Of a DNA stretch of 64,000 nucleotides, positions 1-12,950 are shown in pieces. How positions within the stretch are numbered: position 1 is the stretch's first letter; each line of letters opens with the position of its first letter. The stretch covers positions 124,001 to 188,000 of the forward strand of contig NW_017265136.1 in the NCBI RefSeq assembly GCF_001638985.1. Reading direction: 5' to 3'. Under the pieces are notes generated by a model. That model was given only the letters and a program-made list of their open reading frames with translations. It was not told where the DNA came from and ran no database searches. Made by a program: the position numbers and the translations under genes. Origin of the DNA: Phycomyces blakesleeanus NRRL 1555(-). Taxonomy: Eukaryota; Mucoromycota; Mucoromycetes; Mucorales; Phycomycetaceae.

Positions 1-243
1 CATCCATGATTTTATCATTGTCATATTATTATTATCTCCACAAAGGATTTATGACTTTTTGTGCGTGTATTTTTTGTGTCCTGGCAAGTAAAGCCGGACA
101 GTAAAAAAAAAAGTATATATGTGGGGGTGGGGGGTTGGTTGAGTAGAAGGCACTTAAGCACGTGAAGAGTGACGTGTATAGTCATTGGTAAGCGTTAAAG
201 GTACCATTTTTGGTACATGAAAAGCTTGCGTTGATTTAATATA

Positions 244-370
244 CAGTCAAAGCTCAATTTAATGAGCCTCCCAAGCCTAATAAAATGCTTCTTACAAACA
301 AAAAATCAATTTAGTGAGCTAATTGGGAGATGCAAAATTTTATCACTATCACTAAATCGAGCGCTGATTG
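244..370. mobile_element. Small MITE with pogo/Tc1-mariner-like terminal inverted repeats
   Basis: The left end (244-266) begins CAGTCAAAGCTCAATTTAATG. The complement of the right end (down from 370) begins CAATCAGCGCTCGATTTAGTG. These ends pair over about 20 bases with roughly four to five mismatches. Both are flanked by TA (242-243 and 371-372), the target duplication made by Tc1/mariner/pogo transposases. The 127-bp interior cannot encode a transposase, so this is read as a non-autonomous copy. An open frame that crosses the element (262-486) is treated as chance. Confidence 0.55.
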
Positions 371-1076
371 TATACATATGTTTTGCGCTTTTATTTGTGA
401 TAATATTGTTTTTTTTTGCGCAGTTGATTTTAGACATTAATTTTTTTTTGTTATATTTATTTGTCGACTACAATGCAAAGCACTGATCAGTTTGTGCAGA
501 TATTAGAGAGGGTATTGAACTATAGAAGAAGTATAATATATTACTGTAACGACCAAAAAAATATATATTAAGTGCTTAACACTTCTGCATGTTATAACAA
601 TAATTTATAAACATTCCATAATGTAATACACTCTCTATCTACACAAAGAGAAATAAAGAAATGGTTTTGTTACAGACCTTGTTCTAACAATATATTTAAA
701 TCAATAAAACGCATAATATATAATACAAAGAGAAAGAGAGAAATATTAAGGAGAGGGAAATTAGGGTTGTAGAATGAATGCGAATTTAGTCTGCGATAAA
801 GCTCAAAACGTCCTTTAGCAAAAAGCCCTCACACTTACTCTTTCTTTATTTCTGTTCTTTCTTTCTATAGACTGTAATAACTATGTAGGATGCTTGTGTG
901 TGTTTTGTATTATTCTGGATCTATTTAATCCCAGTAGATCGCACGGGCCTATCCAATACGTTATATAAGACTGGTTGCTCAATAACTGAGATCACCAGAA
1001 TATTTTCAGCTTTACAATCTTCTGTTTTCTTTTCTCTTTCTCTCTCTTGAGGCGTAAAAAATATTTACTATATAAA
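371..1076. other. AT-rich 5' flank of the TOK-channel gene
   Basis: No gene is seen here. Pyrimidine-rich tracts precede the start codon at 1077, and a TATATAA sequence at 962-968 lies about 110 bp upstream of it, a plausible TATA element. The first 240 bases of the window also show nothing I can name. Confidence 0.4.
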
Positions 1077-3392
1077 ATGATTGATAATGAAGGACGGACT
1101 CAAGAAACTTCTTTGGGTGATGAAAATCCCTCATTATCTCACGCTGCTACGAGCGGACCAGTATTGACATTTGCTGAACCTTCACGTATTTACCATCGTC
1201 GACAGGGGGAATATCAATATGAAGCTCAATATCAGGATTCAAGCGATGATTGTATAGCACAAATCAGACACTTTTTCTATCAATGCAAAACAACCTTGAA
1301 AACATTGTGGTGCTGTTCTCACAGTAGACAACGTTGGACAGGTAGGTCTTCATCTACTGCAGAACTTCCTTTTCTGGTTGCTGCATTTGGAACTATATAC
1401 GGCACCTTTATATTAGTACGTGCACTCGGTAAGCTAACTTCAAAACAAGTAAACAGCTTGTACTCAAAAATATATCTCATCATCATTATTATTAAAAACA
1501 GCTGTGGATGGGTGGTTAGTAGATCACTCACAGTGGGATGGAAAGGGGCATGCGTACGACAAAAATCCGATTGAAATTGTTGATAGACTGGAAAGATGGC
1601 TGGTCATTGTAGCCTTCCTCTGCGGAATTATCAACTGTCTTTTGTTAATTGCGAGAACCCGTCTTAGATTTTATACAGCTTCTCTGTTTTGCAAATGGCT
1701 TGCTTTTATTCATGGTAAGCCTCGTAGGCTTTTATACTTGTCTGTATTAATTGCCTTTTATTTGTTGTCCAGCAATCGGGTGTCTCTGTGCTGTATATTT
1801 GTTCGCTGATCGTGTTTCTCCCCAGCAATCGTATCCTGTATATGTCTATTCGCGCGGCTTTTGGAGTTGTCTTGGGTCGGGATTATTGGAAACTGTGGCT
1901 GTACTAGGATTCACAATAGATTGGATGTTATCTTACCCTTACTCTGATCTTTCCCTTGTACTCAAGGGTCTTGTGCTTCCAAGTATTATGGCATGCGTTA
2001 GTATTGCCTTGGGGGCCCTTGCCTTTATGAAAATAGAGCAATGGACTTACAACCAAGCGGTAGTATTCTGTACTACTGCCCTGACCACTATAGGTACAAT
2101 CTTCTTTAAAAAAAAGCCTCTTTAATTACTAGATTTATCAAGTTATTTTGGATTAATTACCTCATACATTTTCTTTTCTATTTTCGTTATAACAACTATT
2201 TCGACGGTTTTATTCGATTAGGGTATGGAGACGTTGCGCCTATCACAAGCTTAGGTCGTCTGTTCTTTCTTTTTTATGCCATTACAGGTGTGTGTGTTAT
2301 TGGTTATTTTCTTCTATCGATCCGCGCTGTTATGACCGGAAACACGTCTCGTATTCTGCGTGTAAATCTTATGCGAGTAGAGTCATTTCACAATCACATT
2401 CGTAAGCAGCGCCAAAGACATGCTGCATCAACTGCAGTTGATTCAACAGCTTTGGATTCCCAGCTTGAGCCGCATGTACTCAATGGCATAAAACCTGTAT
2501 CGTCCACATTCGAAGCTTCAAGGTCATTTCCCCGGCGCACCAGGTCTACATTATCGATGTACAGTACTGGAACACTAGCTGATATTGTTAATGACAAAGA
2601 TCGAGAGGTCCTGGTCCAAATCATTACACGTTCTGGTATTGTTCGTATGTCAATCATCCTTGCATTTTCGTGGTTTGGGGGAGCAGCTGTATTTTGCTAT
2701 CTAGAGACCCAATGGAATTATCTGGATGCACTGTATTTTGCTTTTGCAACCCAACTTACAATCGGATTTGGTGATCTTGTACCCCAGACGGCAGTAAGTA
2801 TTACTTTTTTGTAAACTTCAATACAGTGTAATATGTTGTTAATAATTCGGTTGTGTATTGTTTTCTATAGCTCGCCCAAGAATTCTGGTTTATGTACATT
2901 GTTTTTTCTATTGCTATTGCTGCTTATTTCATCAGTCTTTTTGGCGACGTATTGGTAGAGAAATTTCAGCTACGAGATGAAGATGAAAATGAAGAATTTT
3001 ATGAATCTACAACTTCTGGATTTCTTGCTCTTGCTCGATCTTTAACAGATGAATCAGATGATACATCATCCAACCCATTAGACAGTCTTCCAATTGAAAA
3101 TACAAGAACTAGAGGGGACAATACAGCTGGGACTACACACTGTCCTGAATGTCCAATTGGACTACACCGATATCTCTATACACCTGTCACAGTTCATGGA
3201 TCATACACTTCTAAAGAACCCTTAAATACTTACCAGCTACGAGGCCCGCCTATTACACATAGACCACTTGGGAAACGAACAATGAGTTTACCGATGACAG
3301 TGTCTTCTCCTGATCATCAATCTGTAGAAGTATCTAATACATTTAAAGATACTATACAATTACCCCATTACGGATCTACGGACATTGCTTAA
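1077..3392 (+). CDS. TOK1: Outward-rectifying two-pore potassium channel, TOK1 type
   Basis: Five exons join in frame: 1077-1428, 1502-1714, 1773-2093, 2222-2793 and 2871-3392 (659 aa). The start is the first ATG (MIDNEG) after a pyrimidine-rich leader. About six hydrophobic segments precede the first pore loop, whose filter TTIGYGD ends near residue 299. After a long cytosolic linker (about residues 335-440), two further membrane spans flank a second filter TIGFGD (475-480), and the C-terminal tail is hydrophilic. Eight spans with two pore domains after spans 5 and 7 is the fungal TOK architecture. Members sit in the plasma membrane and release K+ on depolarisation. Intron 3 splits the first filter codon. 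The second filter has Phe in place of the commoner Tyr. Family assignment is secure; the exact paralogue is not. Confidence 0.9.
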
Positions 3393-5838
3393 GCTTTAAT
3401 ATCTATTGACAATAAATAAATACTTTGAACAAAGATATATTTAAAAGCGCATACAATGTAATTTGATAGTTTTAAGACCTATCTACTTCAAATTGTATAA
3501 GTTAAACATCCTCAGTATATAATCAAGTTAGTATATACATACATACAAAACAATAATAACACAAGGTGTATTTTCTTATCTGTAATTTGTATGTTAAAGG
3601 CTTCTGTATATCTTATGATTAAAAATAGATGATTTTAGTACGATTTTTCTTTTGCAAAATACATCTAAGTATGCATTTTTTACCGTAGAGATAGTGCAAG
3701 TTAGATTAAGTATTTTTTGGTTTTAGATGCAATTTCAATGCACTAGTACAAAGCTCTGACTTCTTTTTAGTATTAATACACCAATTGATTGAAAGAAAAG
3801 AGAATGAAAGAACAGGCCCAGAGAGAAATTAGTCTTTTATTCTTTAATAAATAGACAAAAATATTAACACCAAATTATCTTTTTTCTTTGAAAATGATAT
3901 AATAATTTTATAATATTTTATTATCTATAAAGTATAAATCTCGCTCGGGTAACTGCTTCACTTGCTTGTAGGAAGCATTACAAATATAACCTTGGCTATA
4001 TATATATATATAACAGCAAATCTTGCTGATATAGAGTCATCAATATCATATCCAATTAATCAAGTCTGTTCATAAATAAGATGGAATCAGACTTAAGTAT
4101 GCAGGTGTATTTTGATCCTGTTGTCTATAAATACTCCAAAGTATTATATTTCTGACAATATTGGCAGTAATAATCTTGTTTCATTATTATTTAAAGGCGA
4201 AAGAGCAGATCTAAAAGTTTAATCTTCTGCGTCTTTAGAAATAAAGGGAGATATTTCTGCGTATGATTTACATTTGGCCCTTCTATACTTTTAAAACAAG
4301 TTCATGAATTACTTGCACAGATGACTTACGATGTGATCATGCTCTCAATTGAGATAAGTAATGGAGACAAGTAAACAATTAACTGTGAAGGGAAGCTTTG
4401 AACCCCACACATAATATAGACAATGGTAATTGTACGTCTAATTGAGATGATTAATAGAGACAAGTAATCATTTAACTTTAAAGGGAATATCTGAATATTG
4501 CACATATTATAGTCAATAGTAATTTTGTGTCCAATTGAAATAGGCAGTAGAGAATTAGGTAAAGTTAGGGATAAAATGACATGCCTTACAGCAATTAAAT
4601 TTACACAAGAGAATTTCTAGGTATTAAGACAGTTATAGAAATTTGAAAGGCTTTTATAAGATTAGAAAAATGGGTAGTGCAAATGGGTAATGAATATTTA
4701 AATTGATAACAGTATAAAAAGTATATAAGAAACTTTAGCAACAAATATTACAATATACGAAATGAAGAAAAAAGAAACTAAGCAACAAGTGTAATTATTG
4801 CTATTTTGTTTGAACCAAGGTTTTCAATTTTTGTATGAGTTGTGTTTGTTTTTGCTTTAATATCAAATATTTAAATAACCTTAGACAAACGGTTTTTTCT
4901 TCTTAAACTGTCCCAATGGTGGCAACCAGTCTACCTCATAATTTATTAACATCTTTGGTATATACTTTACAATTTTCCGGAACATCTAATCTACACTAAA
5001 TAGTCTGCAATAGCTGGCTTGTCAGTGCCAATTACACCTTCTAATAAAAGGATAATATCCAATATCTTCATTAGTATTCATTTGTTAATTTTTTGTATTT
5101 TTATTAATATATGCTTACTATTCGTACCTAAGCCTCTCACAAAGAAAAGGCTGGAAATATATGTTATGTTTCACATCATAATTATCTAACATATGGTATA
5201 AATCACTTACATTCACCTGAGAAATCATCTTGATACTTTCAAGTATTGATAGAACTACATTTCATTAAGACTCAACCTGAAATTCAAAATCCCGGTACCT
5301 GATGTGATGGGATCTAGGCAATATGCATAAATACCTTTTGCTTAATATCGCTTTTAAATGTGCGCATGTTTACTTTATAATGACTATTGGGTCTCTTTTG
5401 TGTTTATTTATGCAAGCAAAATAAAAAAAACTTTCTCTTGTGCCCTCGACCAAAAAGTGCACAGACCACTTTAGAGTAACCTACAAATCGCTGTTATAGA
5501 AACGTGTACTCCACTTTGAAAGTTATTGCTACACCGATCAAAACCGAACCTTTCCTTACTTCTTTGCTTTTTTGCTTTACTTTGCTTTACTTTGAAAAAG
5601 CCATCTTCTCTAGTAATCTAATTCAATATTATTAGCTGTCTACTCTACCTTAGAACAGTTACACAAACCCAATAAAAAGAATATATAGCCATATCACGTT
5701 TGCTCTGACGTGGACATCTAAGACTGACAAAAAGCGCAGTCGTAAACTTTAATCGCAGATGAAAAAAATTTCTGTTACTTATAGACCTCCTCCAACGCGC
5801 GTCGTTTGTTTTCTCCTTGAGCAACAACAGTCCCGGTT
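3393..5838. other. AT-rich intergenic region
   Basis: About 2.4 kb with no supported gene. It contains the 93-bp tandem repeat listed separately and otherwise AT-rich unique sequence with short TA runs. Confidence 0.6.
4344..4570. repeat. Diverged tandem repeat, 93-bp period
   Basis: Unit 1 (4344-4436) and unit 2 (4437-4529) are both exactly 93 bp and align throughout. Shared blocks include CAATTGAGAT / TAATTGAGAT, GAGACAAGTAA, AAAGGGAA-like purine runs, and ATAGACAATGGTAATT / ATAGTCAATAGTAATT. A third partial copy starts at 4530 (CCAATTGAAATAGG...AGTAGAGA) and fades by about 4570. No coding potential is apparent. Confidence 0.6.
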
Positions 5839-6336
5839 TCATAGTGAGGCGTCTCTTGCGACCGTTGCAGGGAGATTCTTCCATGCTACAAGCATCGGAA
5901 AGTGAAAGTTGTTACTCGCCAGCTCAGTTAATTCTGAGAAGTCGTGGGGCATGGTCTCTTTTCATTTTTGGAAGGACTACTGTGTACATCGCATCGCCAA
6001 TGTGGAATCATGATGCTGGGGGGAGGGAGGTCTAACCTGTGGTGAGATGTGCTGGCTCTTCACTGCAAACCTGACTGAACTCTTTAACGGCTGACGGTGA
6101 AGCTACTGGTAGTCGAATGAGCTGGACCTTATCACCTAGTGGTAAGTTCTCTGGCGAGTTCGCACCCACATTACTCGGTGACGAGATGTGGGGCTGGATG
6201 AACGGGTGCTTTCCGTTGGTTTGCCACCATTCCAGCACCTCCTTCGCTACCAAGTCAGGTTTACGTCCTGAAGGAGATTGAGCCGCGTAATGCGGGGACA
6301 AAGAACTTGGTGTCATGCTTTTTATTCTTTTACTCA
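5839..6336 (-). CDS. Doubtful two-exon small protein, or gene remnant
   Basis: I do not recognise this product. An open frame on the minus strand starts MSKRIKSM at 6336 or MTPSSL at 6316 and runs to 6037. It joins in frame through a weak intron (5958-6036, donor GTTAGA, acceptor AAAAG) to 5839-5957, giving about 132-139 aa. The predicted protein has a PEVLEWW-like helical stretch, several SPS motifs and no membrane span. The sequence is GC-richer than its surroundings and has the look of coding DNA, but the splice sites are poor and the neighbouring frames also show plausible fragments. It may be a decayed gene or a piece of a mobile element. Confidence 0.25.
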
Positions 6337-7636
6337 TGTAAAAGAACATTAAGTGAAATTCAATCAAATAGAATAAAATAGTTTCTTTATGTATATACAT
6401 GTATATCTTTAAATAAATAAATAAATAAAGTCCTTTTTAACTAGTATTGTTTCCAATAAAAAAACACGCTTTTAAACTTTTTTTTTATTTGATTGATGTC
6501 AATTTTGTAATTAGGAGAGCTCATTTATAAGAAGAAATTAACTTAGTCGAATAAATTTGAAAGATAAAATAAAACACTATTTGTATATTTTAACGTGACA
6601 CCGATAACCATGTTTAAATATATATATACTGCTTTTGTTTATAGAGTATATAAATTGCAAAATAATGTTTGATAATGCCGAGGGCTTGAATTGTATATTG
6701 CTGACCTAGGCTAATCTGGATGGAGATTATGAATGGCATGAATTGGAATGAAAGAGAGAGAGAGAGAGAAAGAGAAAGAGAAAGTATTCGTGTATCGGTA
6801 TCTATTATGACAAAACAAATGACTCGTTTACTGGGTAAAGAAGTATTTTTAAAATAAGATGCCACTCCAGAAATAAGATAAGAGATGAAAAAGAATAAAG
6901 AAATGTGTGTTTGAAAGAGAGGTAGAAAAGGCGTGGGGAATTAAATACACAAGTAATATCCTTATTGTATTTATAAATACTGAGAGGAAAACCCATTTCA
7001 AAGGGTTTGTTCCACAATCATTCAGATGCTGGGATAAATGTCGAAACAAAGAACCTATGTAAATAATCAATAATGAGTTCATCAATACTAACAATCTAGC
7101 GCTAAAAGTTATGTAACCAGTAATCAGAATTTTTTTTAATACATGCCATACAAGAAAGCTTTGGAGTGTCGCTTAAATGAATTGATAACGTATGACACAA
7201 CGAAAGAGGAAGAAATAACCTTTTACACCATCTTACTCCAACATTTTATTCCAAGACCATTTTCTCATTTTTCAATTTCATTGTGTGCATTGCTTAAACG
7301 AAAGAAGAAAGGAATGGAAATCGTAGAATGAATGGTCATTTTTTTATTTTGTTAGTATATAGTGTGGTCACCACTAGCTTTGATCACTTGCTTACACGAG
7401 TATGGAGAGCTTTTTGGGTCAGATATCTCCCACTTCTAAAGAATAAAAGCCTTGTTTTTGGGTAAGTAACACTATTTTATTTTGACGAGGTTTATGTTTT
7501 AAAAAGATGTTTTTTGCAGCAGTTTATGAAAATATCAATTCTAGAAAAATATTTATTTGGTAATAAAATTTAAACAAAAGGAAGTTTACTCTGTAAAGTT
7601 TAAAATATAGTTTCTTCCTGTAGCTTGGTTGGCTAT
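6337..7636. other. AT-rich intergenic region
   Basis: No supported gene. There is a short GA repeat at 6751-6781, and several overlapping low-complexity open frames on the minus strand (6614-7094) that look like chance. Confidence 0.5.
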
Positions 7637-10600
7637 CTATTCTAAGAAAGTCTTTAAGGCATGATTAATTTGCTCACACTCCAATAGTTTTTGACTAGAA
7701 GAAGATCCAGAATATGCTCTGCACTTGGATCTGGTGTCCATCAACCAATTCATATACTCATTCTCCAACAGTTGGGCATCGACCTCGTTCAGTAACTGGA
7801 AAATCACCAAGGTATCGTGACGTAGCATCGCAATTCGCTCACGACTGAACAGGAGCTCTACAGCAAACTGGTGGTGGCGTTCTCGAGACCATTCGTGTGT
7901 ATTTGTTTCCCTTCCTGGATTAGTTTTTGTAGCCAAGAATGCTCTGAAGCTATTTTGGTATAAAAATAAAGTCAAAATCGATTTGGGGGAAAAGACTTGG
8001 ATAACTCTTTTTCTCCCTCTTACCTTTCTGATTGGAGATAAGCAGGCTGTAATTTTGATTTTAATAAACCGTCTTCCAAATCACGCAAATAAACAGCGCG
8101 CGACGCAACCGAGCGATTGTTCGACATTGGGGAACATTGGGAAACATCTAGGGAATGTTTGCTGGGCGAGCCTGCGCGCAACATTATCCATATTATCCAA
8201 ATAGTAACCACACCAGCAATACTGACACCAACATAGAATGGTATTTCTGTGACCACATCCATCACGGTACCAACCACGTCCTGAGCCAATTCCATCCACT
8301 TGTCAAGACCTTCTTTAGGTGCCTCTACAGCAGCTTCGGGTTTCTTACGCATACTGTTAACACGAGCAGTGCGTTTAAGACTAGCAGTTGGTTTAACACC
8401 ATTAGCCTTGTTGTTTTCTTGGGCAATATTATTAGCTTCCTCTTCCAAAAGGGTTGAGAACATGGCAATGCTTTCACCCATTCCTTTAAGAGCTGCTTTG
8501 CTAATCATGCCTATACATTTGATTTTAATAAATATTATATTAAAAAGATTAAGTAGGCCTATAAACTCACCTTTAACCATGACACTCTTTACAAACTTTA
8601 CACCCATATGGAAGACTAGTTTACTCTCAGTTGGGCTGATCCATGATATGCAATAACGCACGGAAGGAATAAATGCATCTGCGTAGGGAAGTTGTGCAGT
8701 CTTTGTAGAAATCTGAACAACATAGCGACTGTAATACATAACATATTAGATTATAAGTTCTCTTGACGAGAATAATAAGAAAGTCTTACATATAATCCTC
8801 TTTCTTGAGAATAACCTGATTTTCAACGACTTCGGCTTCTTTAACTTTCACTAAGTAGAAAATTATGTCAGTATAATCTTTAAGCGCCTATTTTTCAAGT
8901 GGCTATATAAATATACATTACTTACCCATTGGATTACTAACAGGCATAATATATTTGAGTACACGTTGCTGATGTCCATCCACAGACTCCCATGAGCTGA
9001 CCCGGTAATCTTTTGTTATTATTATCATTAATAAAGCTGTATTATAGCAAGGTCTAATATTATTTTTTAGCTACCGTGTATTACCTTTGCTGTTACTCTG
9101 GACTGTCTTACGTTCCCAGATACTATTATTCGCTGCAGGTCCTGTCTGTTCTTCAGAGAACATAAGATCATACAGACGTTTTGCAGAAATTGGAAGGTCT
9201 ATCTCAGCTTCTAACTTTTCCAAATGGTCGGTACACTCGCACGAACAAGGTCCAGAAGGTGCCTTGATGTGCGCTGGTAGAGCATCTGCTTGATCTTGGC
9301 CCTTTTCACCTTCTACAGCATTTGCATGTAAGTCATCTGTTGACGCCTTTTCAACAGTGCTATCCACGTTCAAGGCTGGGGTTTGCTTGACCTGCTTCTG
9401 AGCTTCTTCTATACGTGCCACTCGATTAACATCAAAGAAGCCGTTGCCACCTGCTACTGTAGCTGCCATCATAGCAGTTGCCAATGCTCCTGTTTTGGCT
9501 GGAAATATAGGTCGTTTATCAGCAGCAGTACTCTTGCGGTGAGCCCTCTTCTTCTTCTCAGCCTTTGTTGGCTGAGGTGAGTTGGATGGTTCTGGTTGGA
9601 TAATGTCAGGCACAGGCACAGTGGTAGAGAAATCAGGGCTTGATGCTGATTTGACAGGCTCCACCTTAATTGTAGTGATTTGGTCATTCTTCTTCTTCTT
9701 ACTAGTGGCTGCAGAAAGATGGTGCAGAATGTCGTAAAGTGATTGAAGAGGGAGAGGCTAATATAAAAAACACGTGTGGTAAGAACCTTGAAAAACTTAT
9801 ATTTAGTTATTTTCTTACATGAGAACTCTTGGCATTGTCTACAGCAAATCGCAAGCGTTCAGAAACCACCTCGATATCATCCAATAGAGCAGTGATTATC
9901 AAAGGACCTTGATTATCAAGGCTGCTTGTGGATTGGGCCAAATCAATAGCAATTGCAATATGTGAAGAAGTACCCACGTTTACAAGGGATGGGTCACGCA
10001 CGAGTCTGATTCCCGAGATATCTTTCAATCGTACTGCCACCTATTTTTCATATTTTCATATATGTATATAAAACTGAGAAAATATATCCTGGTAATTGTG
10101 TTAATATATACTTACGGTGTTTACACATGTCATCAATACACAGCTGTAGAACCAAAAAGTTTCTTGGGTAATGAAAGCACGACCAGTATAAGCAAAGCCA
10201 AAGTCAGAAGTTGGTTTCTTGACACTATCTGTCAAGTGTGTATTGAACTCTTGTTCTAGTGAATCCATAGGCAGAGGTGAGATTGGGCATTCGAGTTCTT
10301 TGATGTCTGCGGGTTCTTCAGGGAGAGCGGAAGGTTTCTTTTTCAAAAGACCAGTAAATGCTAAAACAAAATAAAAACCAAAAGCAAAATAAAAAATACG
10401 CCCAGAGTTGTTACAGTTTTGTATTAATAGTTACCATCCACAACAACTTCATGAGTTGCCACACCACCAAACAAGCGACGAAGTTCTTTGTTCTTGGTTT
10501 CAAGCTCAGAATCATATCCGGTAAGATCTACCTTTAGTGAGGCAAGGTCGTCAGTTTGGTTGGGCCAGACAACCTGATGACCATCGATATCTGCAAGAGT

Positions 10601-12716
10601 AGAAGGAGCGGCCGATGCCGGGGCAGGGAGATGATCCGAACCATTTTCATCTGTAGACTGGAACATACTTGGGACGAGTGCCCATGGGATTCCCCAAGAA
10701 GTCCCTACTTGTGAATCTTGTTGAGGTTCTTGAATAGGTTGGAAAGATTGCGAATGTGTGGGAGCAGTTGGCGATGTGGGAACAGAGAGACTTCCGGCTG
10801 TATTACTTGCCATCTGGGATTTCGCAGCTTCCCAGACCAATAGAGGTGTAAGAGATGTGGCATTGGCAAGGGTAGACTTGTCAACATTGGCAGTGGTTGA
10901 AAGCATAACTATAGCTGGGCTAGTGGGATCCATTTGGGTAGTTCTGATTTCGTCAACAATTTCAGGTGCATGTTCATTTTGGAGCATCAAACGCTTGCTT
11001 CTCTCAAAAGCAGCTATCCAGCTACGCATTTCTTCCTCAGACTCTGCTTGCAATACAAATGAAGGTCTTTTTTTTTGGTAATTGAGATAATTAGAAATTT
11101 CGCCTTTTTCTTTTGTTGGGGTTAGAGTAGTATTATTTTAACTTACTGTTGTGCACACATAACCTCAAAACAGAACCGACGATCGACATCGCCCAAAGGC
11201 TTGATGTCGCACAGTAATACTGATACTCGCTCCGACATAGTGATTGCTCCCTTTAGTTTAATAGATGGGCTGACATGACATGAACCAAAGTAACCATCAT
11301 ACAGAAAGTACCACCGACGGGACCAGGAGCTCCGAGATCCTCTTACAAATAAATAACCCCACTTGTAGCTTGTATGTCCCTGTTCAGTCGGTGCTGAGAA
11401 ATCAATTGAGTGGCGCGTTGTAGTGACAGCTGAGGGAACATAGCGATCCAAGTCACGCGGAGGCTGTACTTTTTGGATAAATTCATTCTCAAGGCCTTTT
11501 CGGGTAGCTTGTAAAGCATGTAACTGGAAATCGCATGTCTCTTTGTCCTGTAGATTCCAATTGAATTAAATGTAAAGAATACGCGGTGAGACAAAATGCT
11601 TAAAATATCTAGATTTACGTTATTACTTACGTCGACCAACCATTGCTTCCACGATGCTAGACTGCTATCTAATTTCTGCCAAACTCGAGTTCCTCCGTCC
11701 AGATCCGAGAGATGGGCAAGTGTAGCAGCCGAGAAGTGCTCAACGAGGCAATGCTCCAAGATGGAGCGGAAATGTAAAATACGCAATACATGCTGTCCCG
11801 ACATGCGGACGTATGATTTTCGGGCCTCATGCAGCCGAAATGCTTCTTCACGTACCGCCGAAGCTTCTTTGGTTTTGCTCTGTGCAGTGTACTTGGCTAG
11901 CTGCGCCTCGTACCTCTCAAGTGATTTTTCATGTTGACGCCGGAAATCCTATTTTAAACAAAATGGCTTAGCTCACCACGTTCACACGTTACATATATCT
12001 TTTTATGTCGAACACAAAGTAACTATCGTGCTTCTACTCAAATTACAGCCTTGGGTGGGAAGTCCTTATAGTATATCCTTTAAGGCCACCTTATACCCCA
12101 AGGAACATTATATTAAATCTTACTTTGAATTCTTTAAGGTGTGTCTTTACGAATTGCTGCAATGGTTGGATAAAATTATCTTCGAGGTCAGTTACCTAAA
12201 AGGAAATTTATTTAATCAGCCATTTGGTTGTTGATCAACAGGACAAGCAAAGAAGTAATTACCAGTTTGGTCTTAAAAGCCAAGCTAGTCTGTAGTGCAT
12301 CTGAAAAGCTTTTTATGACTGCTCCGGTGAAGTTACAGTCTAATGGATGTGAAATATGGAGTTAATGATGTTGTTATCAGTAACTATGGATTTTATATCC
12401 ATGCCAGCATACCTATAAGTGTATCATCAATACCAACAGGGATAGCCTTTTTACAGACCAGGTTTGTTTCAAGATTGAATTCTAAAAGGTAAAAGTGAGT
12501 TGTGATTTTAGTCTGGTGCTATATATATAAGTATGTATGCTTACTATTGAGTCTATCGCAGTAAAGCTTCATATGTTTTGATAGTGTTTCGAGCCATCTT
12601 TCCAATAGGTCCAGTTGCTCGTCAAAATGGAGGATATTTGCACGGTAGACAGGGGAGTCAGTAATAGCATCTTGTAGAGTGATGAGTGTATTCCGTGATG
12701 ATGTTGGCAATGGCAT
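7637..12716 (-). CDS. Lam1/Lam3 (Sip3-like) sterol-transfer protein: BAR-PH-GRAM-VASt-TM
   Basis: Fifteen exons join without a frame break into 1,327 aa: 12545-12716, 12413-12481, 12263-12339, 12124-12195, 11631-11948, 11147-11547, 10435-11066, 10116-10360, 9819-10040, 9085-9757, 8926-9009, 8790-8850, 8571-8728, 8024-8510 and 7637-7949. Domain order: a helical BAR-like region (1-270); a PH domain (about 285-395, from YKWGYLFVRG to the WIAAFERSK helix); a low-complexity linker; a GRAM/PH-like domain (about 640-735); a VASt domain (about 935-1060); a membrane span (near 1155, VSIAGVVTIWIIWIML); and a conserved helical tail. Yeast Lam1 and Lam3/Sip3 have this order and work at ER-plasma membrane contacts, where VASt carries sterol. 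The intron at 8511-8570 is 60 nt and stop-free, so retention would add 20 residues. It diverges from the gene at 12951 across a 234-bp promoter region. Confidence 0.88.
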
Positions 12717-12950
12717 GTCTGCTATTGTCGTTGGAATCAACCAGTAAGAAAGAGAGGTAAACAAGTTCTCCTTTATTTCCCTTCTTTAATGGTCTAAAAG
12801 GACATTAAACTTTCATTAACAGATTAAGACACCGTTCAACAAGCGGTGTGTCTATGATTGGCCCAAATAGGCTTCTCTTCTCTCCTCCTACCATTTTCTT
12901 CCCTCTTCCCTCTTACTTTTTTTTTGGTTGATTTTCTTACCCAATTTTCT

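Noticed and set aside
262..486. 74-codon open frame with hydrophobic C-terminal half
   Set aside because: It begins inside the MITE and runs into a T-rich tract; no splice partner or family resemblance.
6614..7094. Overlapping minus-strand frames rich in Leu, Ser and Phe
   Set aside because: They arise from GA/TA-rich simple sequence, and composition explains them.
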